Numbered from the stretch's first letter, positions 1-10,072 are shown. The stretch: DNA of 64,000 nt from Hoeflea sp. BAL378 (GCF_000759435.1 NZ_JRJG01000029.1:1-64000); one strand, 5' to 3'. Numbers and translations are program-made. The notes: generated by a model not told the origin, from the sequence alone.

Positions 1-208
1 TTAATCCATCGCCGGCGGCGCGGAAAGCTCGCCGCGAGCCCCTCCCGGCCCGGACCGGCGCCTGAAGCGGCGCCGGCACGCCCGTTGCGGTCGGAGGCGG
101 CAGACCCCATCTGAAATGAAGAGGGATTGATCACCATCAAGGATGCGGCCGGCTATCCGGCCTATGAAAAGGCGTCTTCAGTTATCTTCACCGTCAAGGA
201 GAAATCCA

Positions 209-607
209 ATGGATGAGCACACCGGCAAGACAAAGAGAACATTCACCGAGGAAATCGAGGTCCTGGGCAGCCAGCTCGTGCAGCAGGTCAAGGATCTCTT
301 GCAGGAAGGCAATGTCCGGCAACTGCGCCTCAAGGCGTCCGACGGCGACATCCTGTTCGAAACGCCGCTGACCTTCGGCGTGGTGGCGGGCGGCGCGGTG
401 GCGCTTGCGGCCCCGTGGCTCGCCATCCTCGGCGCGATCGCGGCCTTCGTCACCCACGCCCGGATCGAGATCGTCCGCGAGATCGATGATGCGGCGCCGG
501 CCGAACCCGCAAGCCCGGACCCCGTGAGCGCGGAATCAGCGCCGGCCCCCGGACCCGAAGCCGCCTCTGCGGCAAAAGCGGCGGACGGACCGGCGGCCAG
601 CGCATAA
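209..607 (+). CDS. DUF4342 domain-containing protein
   Basis: This 132-residue protein has a charged N-terminal part (about residues 15-50) followed by a Gly/Ala-rich hydrophobic segment (about 58-80) and an Ala/Pro-rich tail. That arrangement, with EEIEVLGSQLVQQVKDLL then a membrane-like stretch, matches the DUF4342 family. The function of the family is not known. I chose the ATG at 209 because AAGGAG lies about eight bases upstream; an in-frame ATG at 143 would add 22 Arg-rich residues and has no good ribosome site. Positions 1-208 hold no gene I can support. Confidence 0.7.
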   Translation: MDEHTGKTKRTFTEEIEVLGSQLVQQVKDLLQEGNVRQLRLKASDGDILFETPLTFGVVAGGAVALAAPWLAILGAIAAFVTHARIEIVREIDDAAPAEPASPDPVSAESAPAPGPEAASAAKAADGPAASA

Positions 608-727
608 CACAGCCGGCAGGGTCCGGCCGCAACCGTCATCAAACTGAAATCCGCCGCCGCTACAGAGCGGAACTGGCGGATGGCAGGATGTCGCGTCCAC
701 GCGGCCGGCCCGCCTGGAAGGATAGTC

Positions 728-2260
728 TTGAGCGAACACCCAATTCCCATGGCGGAGCAGGCGGACGGCACGCCCAATGCCGGACCGATCGCCGCCTGCC
801 GCACGCAGCTCAACGACGCCATCGCCAGGATCGACGCCGACAGCGCCGCCATCTTCGCCGATTGGGAGCCGCAGATCGCCCGCCCGGAATTTCACCCCGG
901 GGCGCGGAACCTCGCCTTCTACCTGGCCGCCCGCCAGTATGATCTCACCGAGCTGCAGTCGCGCCTGTCGGTCCTGGGCCTGTCCTCGCTGGGGCGCGCC
1001 GAATCGCATCTGCGCCAGTCGCTCGCCGCCGTCAGCGCCACGCTCGACGGGCTGTCCGGACTGCCCGCCACCTGGCCCGATCCGGTGGCGATCGATGCCG
1101 GGTTCGAGCAGATCATCCGCGACCAGACCCTGTTCTTCGGCGACGACACCGGGGAGCGCCACACCCGCATCATGGTGACCATGCCGACCGAGGGCGCCAC
1201 CGACGCGGGCCTTGCCGAACGGCTGCTTGAGGCCGGGGCGAGCTGCTTCCGCATCAATTGCGCCCATGACGGACCCGAGGTCTGGTCGGCGATGATCGAC
1301 AATATTCGCGCGGCCGCCGCCGCGGCCGGCCGGCGCTGCCCGGTGCTGATGGATGTCGCCGGACCCAAATGCCGCATCGAGAGCATCGACCAGCCCGGCA
1401 AGCGGCTGTTCCGCGGCGACCGGTTCCGGCTGATGGCCCGGCCCGACGGCAAACGGTCCGACGACAAGCACAAGCGCCTGCCCACGATCACCATCACCTT
1501 CCCCGAAATCGTCCTCAAGCTGCAGTCCGGCCTCCAGGTCTGGATCGATGACGGCAAGATCGGCGCCCGCGTGGTCGACCTCATCGATGGCGGCGCGGTT
1601 CTTGAGGTGACGGTGGTCGCCGACAAGGGCAAGAGGCTCAAGCTCGAGAAGGGGATCAATTTTCCCGCCATCGACCTCGAGATCGAGCACCTGACCGCCG
1701 CCGATCGCGCCATCCTGCCCTTCGTCGCCGCCCATGCCGACATCATCGGCTGCTCCTTCGTGCAGCGGCCCGAGGATATCCGCGACCTCACCGCAGCGCT
1801 CGAGCCGCATCGCGGCGACAGGCCGCCGCAGCCGCTGCTTCTCAAGATCGAGACCGCGCTCGCGGTGCGCAACCTGCCGCGCATGATCGTCCAGGCCGGC
1901 GCGCACCAGCCGGTGGCGGTGATGATCGCCCGCGGCGACCTGGCCATGGAAGTCGGCACCGAGCGGCTGTCGGAAGTGCAGGAGGAAATCCTCTGGCTCT
2001 GCGAGGCGGCCCATATCCCGGTGGTCTGGGCAACCCAGGTGCTCGAGACCCTGCTCAAGACCGGGGCGCCGTCGCGCGCCGAGGTCACCGATGCGGCCAT
2101 GGGCCAACGCGCCGAATGCATCATGCTCAACAAGGGCCCCTATATCCTCGAGACCATCCGCTTCCTGGCCGGCATCCTGCACCGCATGGACCGCCACCAA
2201 TTCAAGAAGACGGCGCGGCTTTCGGCGCTGACATCCTGGCGCGGCCGGCAGCCGCTGTGA
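728..2260 (+). CDS. Pyruvate kinase-like protein with N-terminal extension
   Basis: The core follows the pyruvate kinase barrel: TRIMVTMP (about residue 146), FRINCAHD, MDVAGPK, CSFVQRPEDI, LLKIETA, ARGDLAMEVG and VWATQVLETLL. The phosphoryl-transfer Lys (KIE), metal-binding Glu and Asp, the Arg/Asn of the NFSH-like motif and the ATQ threonine are kept. Two potassium-site positions differ: the Ser of NFSH is Ala, and the Thr after the Asp of LDTKGP is Val. About 145 residues precede the barrel, and the usual C-terminal regulatory domain of 100 residues or more is absent. It may be an active unregulated kinase or a divergent paralogue. TTG at 728 has AAGGA five bases upstream; the ATG at 680 is an alternative. 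Confidence 0.75.
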   Translation: MSEHPIPMAEQADGTPNAGPIAACRTQLNDAIARIDADSAAIFADWEPQIARPEFHPGARNLAFYLAARQYDLTELQSRLSVLGLSSLGRAESHLRQSLAAVSATLDGLSGLPATWPDPVAIDAGFEQIIRDQTLFFGDDTGERHTRIMVTMPTEGATDAGLAERLLEAGASCFRINCAHDGPEVWSAMIDNIRAAAAAAGRRCPVLMDVAGPKCRIESIDQPGKRLFRGDRFRLMARPDGKRSDDKHKRLPTITITFPEIVLKLQSGLQVWIDDGKIGARVVDLIDGGAVLEVTVVADKGKRLKLEKGINFPAIDLEIEHLTAADRAILPFVAAHADIIGCSFVQRPEDIRDLTAALEPHRGDRPPQPLLLKIETALAVRNLPRMIVQAGAHQPVAVMIARGDLAMEVGTERLSEVQEEILWLCEAAHIPVVWATQVLETLLKTGAPSRAEVTDAAMGQRAECIMLNKGPYILETIRFLAGILHRMDRHQFKKTARLSALTSWRGRQPL

Positions 2261-2414
2261 CCCTGGCGGCGCGCCGCCGGACGGGCCAATTGCCGGAATG
2301 ACCGCGCGCGCAGACGGCGCGGCCTGTAAAAAGTTCTCTTTCCGCCCGCCAGGATGCATCTTTCCGGCGCTTCGTGCGTTGTCCTCCCATTCGCACGAAA
2401 CGGGAACCGGACCG

Positions 2415-2633
2415 ATGGACACCATTCAGGTTACTCTCGCCCTTGTTACCGCGGCAGTTGCCGGGGCCATGACCTATGTAAAGGCCCACACCATGCCGCT
2501 CGACCAGCCTGCCGTCACCGCCGACATCTTTGCCTGCCAGCAGTGGCCGGAGGGACAGGACGCGCGCGCGCCTCGCCTGGCCTCCACCATCAGCGCATCG
2601 GGCAGGCCTGCCTGCCTGACCATGACCAATTAG
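2415..2633 (+). CDS. Small hypothetical protein with N-terminal hydrophobic segment
   Basis: A 72-residue reading frame beginning MDTIQVTLALVTAAVAGAM, which could be a signal anchor or signal peptide, followed by a short polar region with two cysteines. I do not recognise a family. The ribosome site is weak. Its stop lies immediately before the extensin-like gene on the same strand, so the two could be co-transcribed. It may not be a real gene. Confidence 0.35.
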   Translation: MDTIQVTLALVTAAVAGAMTYVKAHTMPLDQPAVTADIFACQQWPEGQDARAPRLASTISASGRPACLTMTN

Positions 2634-2667
2634 GATGCGGCCAGGCGCGCCCGCGGAACCGCTGAGG

Positions 2668-3558
2668 ATGGGATCGAGATCAACCATCGGCCGGCGGTTG
2701 GCGCGCGGCCTTGCCCTGCCGCTCATCATGGCGGTTTGCATGGGCCTCGACCTGCCGGAAAACGGCCCGGTTCCCGTCGACAATCCGCGCCAGCTTCCGT
2801 CGGCCGACACTCCCCCGCCGGTGCCCGAAGAGAAGCCGGCCCCGCCGGAACCTTCAAGCCCGCCCGCGGATGCTCCCGATCCGGAGGCCAAGGACGCCCC
2901 GGCGCCGTCCCCGTCGAAACCCGCTCCCGACACGGCCAAACCCGTTCCCGACACGGCGAAAAAGCCGGCGCCGCTTCCCGGCATCACCGCCCCGAAGGAA
3001 GACGAGACCGCACTCGCCCATTGCGAGGCGCAACTGCGCAAGCTCGGCGCCGTCTTCGACCGCGTCGAGCCGCTGACCGGCGAAAACGGCTGCGGCATCG
3101 AGGCGCCCTACCGCATCGACCAGATCGTCCGCGGCGTGACGCTCTCGCCCGCCACGCAACTGCGCTGCCAGACCGCGCTGGCGCTGGCCCGCTGGACCGG
3201 ATCCGTGGTGATCCCGGCCGCCAAGGCCCTGCCCGATACCGTCACGCTCACCGGGATCAATCACGGCTCGACCTATGTCTGCCGCCGCCGCAACAATCTG
3301 GCGACGGGCAAGATGTCGGAACATGCGATCGGCAACGCCATCGACATTATCGATTTCGAGTTCAAGGGACGCAAGCCGATCGGCATCGTGCCGCGGGCCG
3401 GCGACGGCAACATCGAGGAAGCCTTCCAGCGCGCCGTGCGCGGCGGCGCCTGCCTGCACTTCACCACCGTGCTCGGCCCCGGCACGGACGCCAGCCACGA
3501 CGACCACCTGCATCTCGACATCGCCGAACGCAGGGGCGGCTACCGGCTGTGCGAGTGA
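2668..3558 (+). CDS. Extensin-like C-terminal domain protein
   Basis: Residues 1-25 form a signal-peptide-like segment (Arg-rich, then LALPLIMAVC). A Pro-rich low-complexity linker with repeated PDTAKP units runs to about residue 110. The C-terminal half is the bacterial extensin-like domain, with CGIEAPYRID, SEHAIGNAIDI and HDDHLHLDI. The His/Asp motifs resemble the zinc site of the M15/LAS peptidase fold, so an envelope role, perhaps on peptidoglycan, is an inference. Two cysteine pairs suggest disulfides in the periplasm. An upstream ATG at 2635 is also possible. Confidence 0.8.
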   Translation: MGSRSTIGRRLARGLALPLIMAVCMGLDLPENGPVPVDNPRQLPSADTPPPVPEEKPAPPEPSSPPADAPDPEAKDAPAPSPSKPAPDTAKPVPDTAKKPAPLPGITAPKEDETALAHCEAQLRKLGAVFDRVEPLTGENGCGIEAPYRIDQIVRGVTLSPATQLRCQTALALARWTGSVVIPAAKALPDTVTLTGINHGSTYVCRRRNNLATGKMSEHAIGNAIDIIDFEFKGRKPIGIVPRAGDGNIEEAFQRAVRGGACLHFTTVLGPGTDASHDDHLHLDIAERRGGYRLCE

Positions 3559-3642
3559 AGGTTCAGGAACCGGTTCAGCCGTCATCGGCGCTTCACAGAG
3601 TCCGCTTATCCGCTTCGGTCTGACAGCAGCGACAGGTGGATC

Positions 3643-4356
3643 ATGCACGAAGCATCAGGACAGGACTTCTCCCGGAAATTTTGCGGCCTCGGCCAGCCGC
3701 CGGCGCCGGCTCGGCTGGGCACCCGGTTCGATGAAACCGGCGCCTTCCTGCCCGAGCCCGGCAACACGGTGGTGAGCCACGTCGTCCCGGGATCGGACAC
3801 CGAGCGCGCCATGGTCCGGGTCCGCGACCGGCTTCGCGCGCTGGATCCGGGCGGGCATTTCGCCTGGACGCCGGTCTCCAGCTACCACATGACCATTTTC
3901 CAGGGCGTCATCGAGGGCCGGAGACTGCCGGGCTACTGGCCCGCGGAGCTTCCGCTCGACACGCCCATCGCCGAAACCACCGACCATCTCGCCGCGCGAT
4001 TGCAGGGGTTTCCGCCGATCGAGCCGTTCCGCGTCCGGCTCGACGAGATCACGCCGCACGGCCTGACCGTCTCGGGCGCGACACCGGCCGACGAGGCCAT
4101 CATCCGCGGCTTCCGCGACGAGCTTGCCGGCCGGTTCGGCTATCGCCATCCCGACCACGACACCTATGTCCTGCATCTCACGCTGAGCTACACGGTCCGC
4201 TGGCTGCCGCGCGGCAGCCATGAGCTCTATCTGCCGGCGCTGAGGGAGCTCACGCGGAGCTTCCAGGCCGAGGTGCCGGTGATCGAACTGGGGCCCGCCG
4301 ACTTCTGCGCCTTCGCGGACATGAACCATTTCGAGCCGGTGCTCAGGCTCACCTGA
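3643..4356 (+). CDS. DUF1868 protein, 2H phosphoesterase superfamily
   Basis: Two His-x-Thr motifs, YHMTIF (about residue 86) and LHLTLSY (about residue 180), are the signature of the 2H phosphoesterase fold, and the overall pattern matches DUF1868. Members of the superfamily act on cyclic phosphates or 2-5 linked nucleotides, but the substrate of this branch is unknown to me. No signal peptide is seen, so it is probably cytoplasmic. It stands alone between the extensin-like gene and the oppositely oriented fhs. Confidence 0.75.
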   Translation: MHEASGQDFSRKFCGLGQPPAPARLGTRFDETGAFLPEPGNTVVSHVVPGSDTERAMVRVRDRLRALDPGGHFAWTPVSSYHMTIFQGVIEGRRLPGYWPAELPLDTPIAETTDHLAARLQGFPPIEPFRVRLDEITPHGLTVSGATPADEAIIRGFRDELAGRFGYRHPDHDTYVLHLTLSYTVRWLPRGSHELYLPALRELTRSFQAEVPVIELGPADFCAFADMNHFEPVLRLT

Positions 4357-4394
4357 ACAGCGGGGTCGCATCGCCCGGTATCCCGCGGCGGCGC

Positions 4395-4418
4395 CGTCCG
4401 GATCACGCGACCCGGACG
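4395..4418. terminator. Short hairpin between convergent genes
   Basis: CGTCCGG and CCGGACG form a 7-bp stem with a 10-base loop between the ends of the DUF1868 gene and fhs. There is no clear T-run, so terminator activity is only a possibility. Confidence 0.3.
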
Positions 4419-4437
4419 CCGTGCAGCACGGCAGGCC

Positions 4438-6117
4438 TCAGAACAGGCCCTCGATCTGGCCCTTGTCGTTCAAGAAGATCTTTTCGGACGACGGGGTCTT
4501 GGGCAGGCCCGGCATGGTCATGATCTCGCCGGTGATCACGACGATGAAGCCCGCGCCGGCCGACAGCCGCACCTCGCGCACCGGCACTGTGTGGTCGACC
4601 GGCGCGCCGCGCAGGTTCGGGTCGGTGGAGAAAGAGTACTGCGTCTTGGCCATGCAGATCGGCAGCTTGCCGTAGCCCTGCACCTCCCACTGCTTGAGCT
4701 GCTCGCGCACCGACTTTTCGGCGATCACCTCGCCGGCGTGGTAGATTTCCGTGGCGATGGTCTCGATCTTCTCGAACAGCGGCATCTCGTCGGGATAGAG
4801 CGGGGCGAACTGCGCCTGGCCGGATTCGGCCAGTTCCACCACCTTGTGGGCGAGATCCTCTATCCCCGCCGAGCCCAGCGCCCAGTGCTTGCACAGGATG
4901 GCTTCCGCGCCGAGCGTGGCGACATAGTCCTTGACCGCCTGGATCTCGGCCTCGGTGTCGGAGACGAAATGGTTGATGGCGACGACCACCGGCACGCCGA
5001 ACTTCTTCACGTTCTGCACATGACGGCCGAGATTGGCGCAGCCGCTCTTCACCGCGGCGATGTTCTCCGCGCCGAGGTCGTCCTTCTTGACGCCGCCGTT
5101 CATCTTCATCGCCCGCACGGTAGCGACGATCACCGCTGCATCGGGCTTGAGACCGGCCTTGCGGCACTTGATGTCGAAGAATTTTTCCGCGCCGAGATCC
5201 GCGCCGAAACCGGCTTCGGTGACGACGTAGTCGGCAAGCTTGAGCGCCGTGGTGGTGGCCACCACCGAGTTGCAGCCATGCGCGATGTTGGCGAAGGGAC
5301 CGCCATGCACGAAGGCCGGGTTGTTTTCCAGCGTCTGCACCAGATTGGGCTGCATCGCGTCCTTGAGCAGCACCGTCATCGCCCCGTCGGCCTTGATGTC
5401 GCGGCAATGGATCGGCGTCTTGTCGCGGCGATAGGCCACCACGATGGCGCCCAGCCGCTGCTGCAGGTCGGTGAGATCCTTGGCCAGGCACAGGATCGCC
5501 ATGACTTCGGAAGCCACCGTGATGTCGAAGCCGGTCTGGCGCGGAAAGCCGTTGGAGACGCCGCCGAGATTGACCACGATGTCGCGCAGCGCCCGGTCGT
5601 TCATGTCCATCACCCGGCGCCAGACGATGCGGCGCGAATCGATCTCCAGCTCGTTGCCCCAGTAGATGTGGTTGTCGATCATCGCCGAGAGCAGGTTGTG
5701 GGCGCTGGTGATGGCGTGGAAGTCGCCGGTGAAATGAAGGTTCATTTCCTCCATCGGCACGACCTGCGCCTGGCCGCCGCCGGCGGCGCCGCCCTTCATG
5801 CCGAAATTCGGTCCGAGCGACGCCTCGCGGATGCAGATCATCGCGCGCTTGCCGATGCGGTTGAGCCCGTCGCCGAGCCCCACCGTGGTGGTGGTCTTGC
5901 CCTCGCCCGCGGGCGTCGGGTTGATCGCGGTGACCAGGATCAGCTTGCCGTCTTTCTTGTCCTTCTGCCGGGCGATGAAGGCGGCCGACACCTTGGCCTT
6001 GTCGTGGCCGTAGGGCACGAGATCTTCAGCCGGAATGCCGAGATTCCCGCCGATCTCCATGATCGGCTTCTTGTTTGCGGCGCGCGCGATCTCGATGTCG
6101 GATGTGAACTGAGCCAT
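4438..6117 (-). CDS. fhs: Formate--tetrahydrofolate ligase
   Basis: The enzyme joins formate to tetrahydrofolate using ATP, giving 10-formyl-THF for one-carbon metabolism. The 559-residue length and sequence fit the family throughout: [10 protein letters not shown] nucleotide loop (about residue 66), [35 protein letters not shown], and [12 protein letters not shown] near the C-terminus. ATG at 6117 was chosen because GAGAGGAAAT lies upstream; the next in-frame start would add only seven residues. It appears monocistronic. The roughly 200 bases upstream contain no riboswitch I can recognise. Confidence 0.97.
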   Translation of the reverse strand: MAQFTSDIEIARAANKKPIMEIGGNLGIPAEDLVPYGHDKAKVSAAFIARQKDKKDGKLILVTAINPTPAGEGKTTTTVGLGDGLNRIGKRAMICIREASLGPNFGMKGGAAGGGQAQVVPMEEMNLHFTGDFHAITSAHNLLSAMIDNHIYWGNELEIDSRRIVWRRVMDMNDRALRDIVVNLGGVSNGFPRQTGFDITVASEVMAILCLAKDLTDLQQRLGAIVVAYRRDKTPIHCRDIKADGAMTVLLKDAMQPNLVQTLENNPAFVHGGPFANIAHGCNSVVATTTALKLADYVVTEAGFGADLGAEKFFDIKCRKAGLKPDAAVIVATVRAMKMNGGVKKDDLGAENIAAVKSGCANLGRHVQNVKKFGVPVVVAINHFVSDTEAEIQAVKDYVATLGAEAILCKHWALGSAGIEDLAHKVVELAESGQAQFAPLYPDEMPLFEKIETIATEIYHAGEVIAEKSVREQLKQWEVQGYGKLPICMAKTQYSFSTDPNLRGAPVDHTVPVREVRLSAGAGFIVVITGEIMTMPGLPKTPSSEKIFLNDKGQIEGLF

Positions 6118-6316
6118 ATGCGTGATTTCCTCTCCCAATCGGCCCGCATCCCCCGCGCGCCCGTTGGCGACGAATAGAAACCGAAAGCGGCTTGGATGCT
6201 TGCATGAAACGGGACGCCGAATGCGCCAATTGCGACACAGCCGAGAAAGGCGCTACGGCGCGGCAGGGATGACGGCGCAACAGGCGGTCAGGCCGGGAAT
6301 GACCGGCCCGGCGGGA

Positions 6317-6682
6317 TCACTCCAGATGCACCATCAGCGCATGCACCTCGGTGCCGCCCAGCGTCCGCGCGGCGTGCCCCCTGCCGGTGGTGTCTTCCAT
6401 CAGAATGACGTCGCCCGGCCCCAGATCCATCACCGCGCCACCGCTGGTCTCGCCCTGGAAGCGGCCCGACAGCATCACGAACAGCTGCCGGCGCGGCGCG
6501 GGATGCAGCTCGCTGTCCCAGCCTGCGGGAAAATGCACCATGACGTAGCGTGTGGTCCCGACCGGAGCCGACACGCCGAAGGCAGGCGCCGGCGGCGCGT
6601 ACAGCGCCATGTCGAACTCGGCCTCGAGCTCCTCGAAATGGCTCTCGCCGTTTTCATCGGCGTAAAGCCGGAGATACTTCAT
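6317..6682 (-). CDS. Cupin domain protein
   Basis: A 121-residue single-domain protein. Features of a cupin barrel are HFPAGWDSELHPAPRRQ, the Gly-rich turn LSGRFQGE and LGPGDVILMEDTTGRGHAA. Metal-ligand histidines are seen at SELHP and GRGH, fewer than in a full RmlC-type site, so catalytic activity is uncertain. ATG at 6682 has GAGGGGGA upstream. No partner gene is evident; fhs lies downstream on the same strand about 200 bases away. Confidence 0.7.
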   Translation of the reverse strand: MKYLRLYADENGESHFEELEAEFDMALYAPPAPAFGVSAPVGTTRYVMVHFPAGWDSELHPAPRRQLFVMLSGRFQGETSGGAVMDLGPGDVILMEDTTGRGHAARTLGGTEVHALMVHLE

Positions 6683-6843
6683 GGCATATCCCCCTCGCGG
6701 GACCCGACGCGGGTCCACCCCCGGCCATCGCCGATATGCGGCAGATGGACCTGCCGGCATCTAGGCATATCCGGTGGCCGAGGGAAACCATGAAACGACC
6801 TGTCCACCAGGCGCGAGACGGGATAGAGCGCTGACTGTCCGCC

Positions 6844-9800
6844 TCACCCGTCCCCCATCGCAATCAGCCCGGCATTGCCGCCAGCGGCGGCCGTGTTGAC
6901 CGACACCGCCTGCTCGACCGCGAAGCGCATCAGGTAGTGCGGGCCGCCGGCCTTGAAGCCGGTGCCCGACAGGCCCGAGCCGCCGAAGGGCTGGGTGCCG
7001 ACCACGGCGCCGATCATGTTGCGGTTGATGTAGACATTGCCGGTGTCGAGCCGGTCGATGACCTTGCGCACCGTGGCCTCGATGCGCGAATGCACGCCGA
7101 GCGTCAGGCCGAAGCCGGTGGCGTCGATGGCATCGAGCACCGCGTCGAGCTTCTTCGCCTTGTAGCGCACCACATGCAGCACCGGGCCGAAGATCTCCCG
7201 GTCGAGCGCCGACGCATCCTTGAGCTCGACGATGTGCGGGGCGAAGAACAGCCCCTCGTTCGGCGCGTCCCCGGCATAGACCAGCTTCTGGGTCCGCGAA
7301 ATAGTGGCGATATGCCTGGACAGCATGTCGCGCTGGGCCTCATCGATCACCGGGCCGACATCGGTGGAGGGCATGGACGGGTTGCCGAGCTTGAGTTCGC
7401 GCGCGGCGCCCTCGATCATCGCCAGCATGTGGTCGGCGACATCCTCCTGCACGAACAGCAGCCTCAACGCCGAGCAGCGCTGGCCGGCGGAGCGGAAGGC
7501 CGACATCACCACGTCGTCGGCCACCTGTTCGGCGAGCGCCGTGGCGTCGACGATCATGGCGTTGAGCCCGCCGGTCTCGGCGATGAACGGTACGATCGGC
7601 CCGTCCCTGGCGGCGAGCGTCCGGTTGATGGCGCGCGCCGTCTCGGTCGAGCCGGTGAAGGCCACGCCGCCGATCTTGGGATGCGCGGTGAGTGCCGCGC
7701 CGACATCGCCCGCGCCCGGCAGGCACAGGACCACGTTCCTGGGCACGCCCGCCTCATGCAGCAGCGTGATCGCCTCATGGGCGATCAGCGGCGTCTGTTC
7801 CGCCGGCTTGGCGATCACCGCATTGCCGGCGGCGAGCCCGGCCGAGACCTGGCCCAGGAAGATCGCCAGCGGGAAGTTCCACGGCGAGATGCAGACGAAC
7901 ACGCCGCGTCCGCGCCAGCCCAGCCGGTTGTCCTCGCCGGTCGGCCCCGGCATCGGCAGCATTTTCGAGAACATGTCGCGCGAGCGGGCGGCGTAGTAGC
8001 GCAGGAAATCCACCGCCTCGCGGATTTCGGCGATGCCGTCGTCGAGCGTCTTGCCGGCCTCGGCCGACAGCAGCGCCATGAACCGGTCGCGCCGCTCCTC
8101 GAGCAAGTCCGCCGCGCGGTCGAGCGCCGCGGCGCGCAAGCCCGGATCGGTGCGCGACCAGCTCTTGAAACCCTGGGCCGCGGTCGCCACAGCCTTGTCC
8201 ACGTCCTTGGGATCGGTGAAGCGCACCGTGCCGACGATGTTGCCGGAATCGGACGGCGAACGGATCTCCTGCTTCGGCCCGGATGCGGCAAGGCCCGGCG
8301 CCAGCGGCCCGGCCTCGACGGTCTCGGTCGACCGCGCCATGCCTTCGATCAGCGAGGCGAGCTGGAGGCGGTCGCCGAACTCCAGCCCGCGCGAATTGGC
8401 CCGGTCGGGATAGATCGCCCCAGGAAGCGGGATCTGGCTGTTGCGCGCCGATTGCCCGCGGGCGAGCCCGAGCTTGGCGTCGGGACGTTCGAGAAGGGTT
8501 TCGATCGGCACGGTCTTGTCGCCCGCCACCGCCACGAAGGAGGAGTTGGCGCCGTTCTCGAGCAGCCTGCGCACCAGATAGGCGAGCAGGTCGCGATAGC
8601 CGCCGACCGGCGCGTAGATGCGGCAGGGCACGCGGTCGTTGGAGCTGTGCAGGCTTTCATAGACCACCTCGCCCATGCCGTGCAGGCGCTGGAACTCGAA
8701 GCCGCTGCGGTCCTCGGCCATCTCGATGATGGTGGCGACGGTGAGCGCATTGTGGGTGGCGAACTGCGGATAGATCACGTCGCGCATGTCCAGCATCTGC
8801 CGGGCGCAGGCGAGATAGGAGAGATCCGTGGCGGCCTTGCGGGTGAACACGCCATAGCCGTCGAGCCCGCGCTCCTGGGCGCGCTTGATCTCGGTGTCCC
8901 AGTAGGCGCCCTTGACGAGCCGCACCATCATGCGGCGGCCATGCAGGCGGCAGAGCCCGGCGATGTGATCGATCACCTGCGGCGCGCGCTTCTGGTAGGC
9001 CTGGATGGCGAGGCCGAATCCGTCCCAGCCGGCCAGCGACGGATCGGCGAAGGCGCGGTCGATCACGTCGAGCGACAGCTCCAGCCGGTCGACCTCCTCG
9101 GCGTCCACCGTGAAATTGAGATCATGCGCCTTGGCCATCTGCGCCAGCCTCACGAGATCGGGCACCAGTTCCTCGAGCACCTGCTCGCGGTGGGTGGCGA
9201 GATAGCGCGGATGCAGCGCCGACAGCTTGACCGAGATGCCGGGACGGTCGGGCAGCTTGCGGCCGGCCGATGTCTTGTTGGCCGCCTTGCCGATGGCGGC
9301 GATCGCATCGGCATAGGACTTGAAATAGCGCCTGGCGTCGGCGAGCGTGCGGGCGCCCTCGCCCAGCATGTCGTAGGAATGGCGGTAGCCGCGCGTCTCG
9401 TTCTTGGCGGCGCGGGACAGCGCATCGGAAATGGTTTCGCCGAGCACGAAATGATGGCCGAGAAACCGCATCGCCTGCCGTGTCGCGGTCCGCACCGTCG
9501 GCATGCCCATGCGCTTGACCAGGCCGCGCATCACCCCCTCGGGCGTCTCGCCGGGATTGATCACCCGCGCCGACATTGCCAGCGCCCAGGCCGAGGCCGA
9601 GACGAACCAGGTGTCGCCATGGGTCTCGTGCTCGCTCCAGCCGCCCTCCTTGAGCTTGTCCTCGATCAGCCGGTCCTGAGTCATGGCATCGGGAACCCGG
9701 AGCAGCGCTTCCGCCAGCACCATCAGCGCCAGGCCCTCGCGCGTCGACAGGCCGTATTCGCGCAGGAAATCCTCGACCCCGCCCATCTGGCCCGAGTCCG

Positions 9801-9960
9801 AGCGGATCGCCTGGATCAGCTTGGTGGCGCGGGCGTCGATCGCCCGGTCCTGCGCACCGCTGAATGCCAGCTTCTCGTGGAAGCCGCTGATCAGCCGATC
9901 GTCGTCCGGCGCATGCGGGGCGTGAAAGGCCGTCAAGGGTGGCTGGCGTGTGGCGGTCAT
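6844..9960 (-). CDS. putA: Bifunctional proline dehydrogenase / glutamate-semialdehyde dehydrogenase
   Basis: PutA oxidises proline to P5C with FAD and then to glutamate with NAD. The 1038-residue protein has an N-terminal helical region, the PRODH barrel (about residues 150-470, with VRLVKGAYWDTEIK and a C-terminal barrel motif around SSNDR), and the ALDH domain (about 540-1020) with FIAETGGLNAM and catalytic Cys in GQRCSALR near residue 828. It begins directly with the PRODH region, so the ribbon-helix-helix repressor domain of enteric PutA is missing. ATG at 9960 has GGGAGAG upstream. It is divergent from putR, the likely activator. Confidence 0.97.
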   Translation of the reverse strand: MTATRQPPLTAFHAPHAPDDDRLISGFHEKLAFSGAQDRAIDARATKLIQAIRSDSGQMGGVEDFLREYGLSTREGLALMVLAEALLRVPDAMTQDRLIEDKLKEGGWSEHETHGDTWFVSASAWALAMSARVINPGETPEGVMRGLVKRMGMPTVRTATRQAMRFLGHHFVLGETISDALSRAAKNETRGYRHSYDMLGEGARTLADARRYFKSYADAIAAIGKAANKTSAGRKLPDRPGISVKLSALHPRYLATHREQVLEELVPDLVRLAQMAKAHDLNFTVDAEEVDRLELSLDVIDRAFADPSLAGWDGFGLAIQAYQKRAPQVIDHIAGLCRLHGRRMMVRLVKGAYWDTEIKRAQERGLDGYGVFTRKAATDLSYLACARQMLDMRDVIYPQFATHNALTVATIIEMAEDRSGFEFQRLHGMGEVVYESLHSSNDRVPCRIYAPVGGYRDLLAYLVRRLLENGANSSFVAVAGDKTVPIETLLERPDAKLGLARGQSARNSQIPLPGAIYPDRANSRGLEFGDRLQLASLIEGMARSTETVEAGPLAPGLAASGPKQEIRSPSDSGNIVGTVRFTDPKDVDKAVATAAQGFKSWSRTDPGLRAAALDRAADLLEERRDRFMALLSAEAGKTLDDGIAEIREAVDFLRYYAARSRDMFSKMLPMPGPTGEDNRLGWRGRGVFVCISPWNFPLAIFLGQVSAGLAAGNAVIAKPAEQTPLIAHEAITLLHEAGVPRNVVLCLPGAGDVGAALTAHPKIGGVAFTGSTETARAINRTLAARDGPIVPFIAETGGLNAMIVDATALAEQVADDVVMSAFRSAGQRCSALRLLFVQEDVADHMLAMIEGAARELKLGNPSMPSTDVGPVIDEAQRDMLSRHIATISRTQKLVYAGDAPNEGLFFAPHIVELKDASALDREIFGPVLHVVRYKAKKLDAVLDAIDATGFGLTLGVHSRIEATVRKVIDRLDTGNVYINRNMIGAVVGTQPFGGSGLSGTGFKAGGPHYLMRFAVEQAVSVNTAAAGGNAGLIAMGDG

Positions 9961-10072
9961 GGTGCTCTCCCGTGGATGACGCAACTTATCGCTTGATATG
10001 CCGTGTTTCTCTCTATATGTTCGTTTCAAATTAGATGATAAAACTACAAATATGTCCCTTCCTGGAGAATTA
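9961..10072. promoter_or_regulatory. putA-putR divergent promoter region
   Basis: This 112-base gap between divergent putA and putR is visibly AT-rich compared with the flanking genes (around 10000-10055). In rhizobia and Agrobacterium, PutR binds the putA upstream region and activates it with proline. I infer the same here but did not identify an exact operator. Confidence 0.55.

Noticed and set aside
1-208. A gene end at the left edge
   Set aside because: Stops occur near positions 1-5 on both strands, but no supporting coding sequence is visible inside the window.
4591-6177. Open frame of 528 codons on the plus strand opposite fhs
   Set aside because: Antisense to formate-tetrahydrofolate ligase, which is complete and unmistakable.
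6118-6316. Possible riboswitch upstream of fhs
   Set aside because: I looked for a folate-type or other known structure and saw only a plain leader with a ribosome site.
6937-9996. Open frame of 1019 codons on the plus strand opposite putA
   Set aside because: It is antisense to a complete, family-typical putA, is rich in Arg, His and Gly as expected from mirrored GC-rich codons, and shows no family motif.
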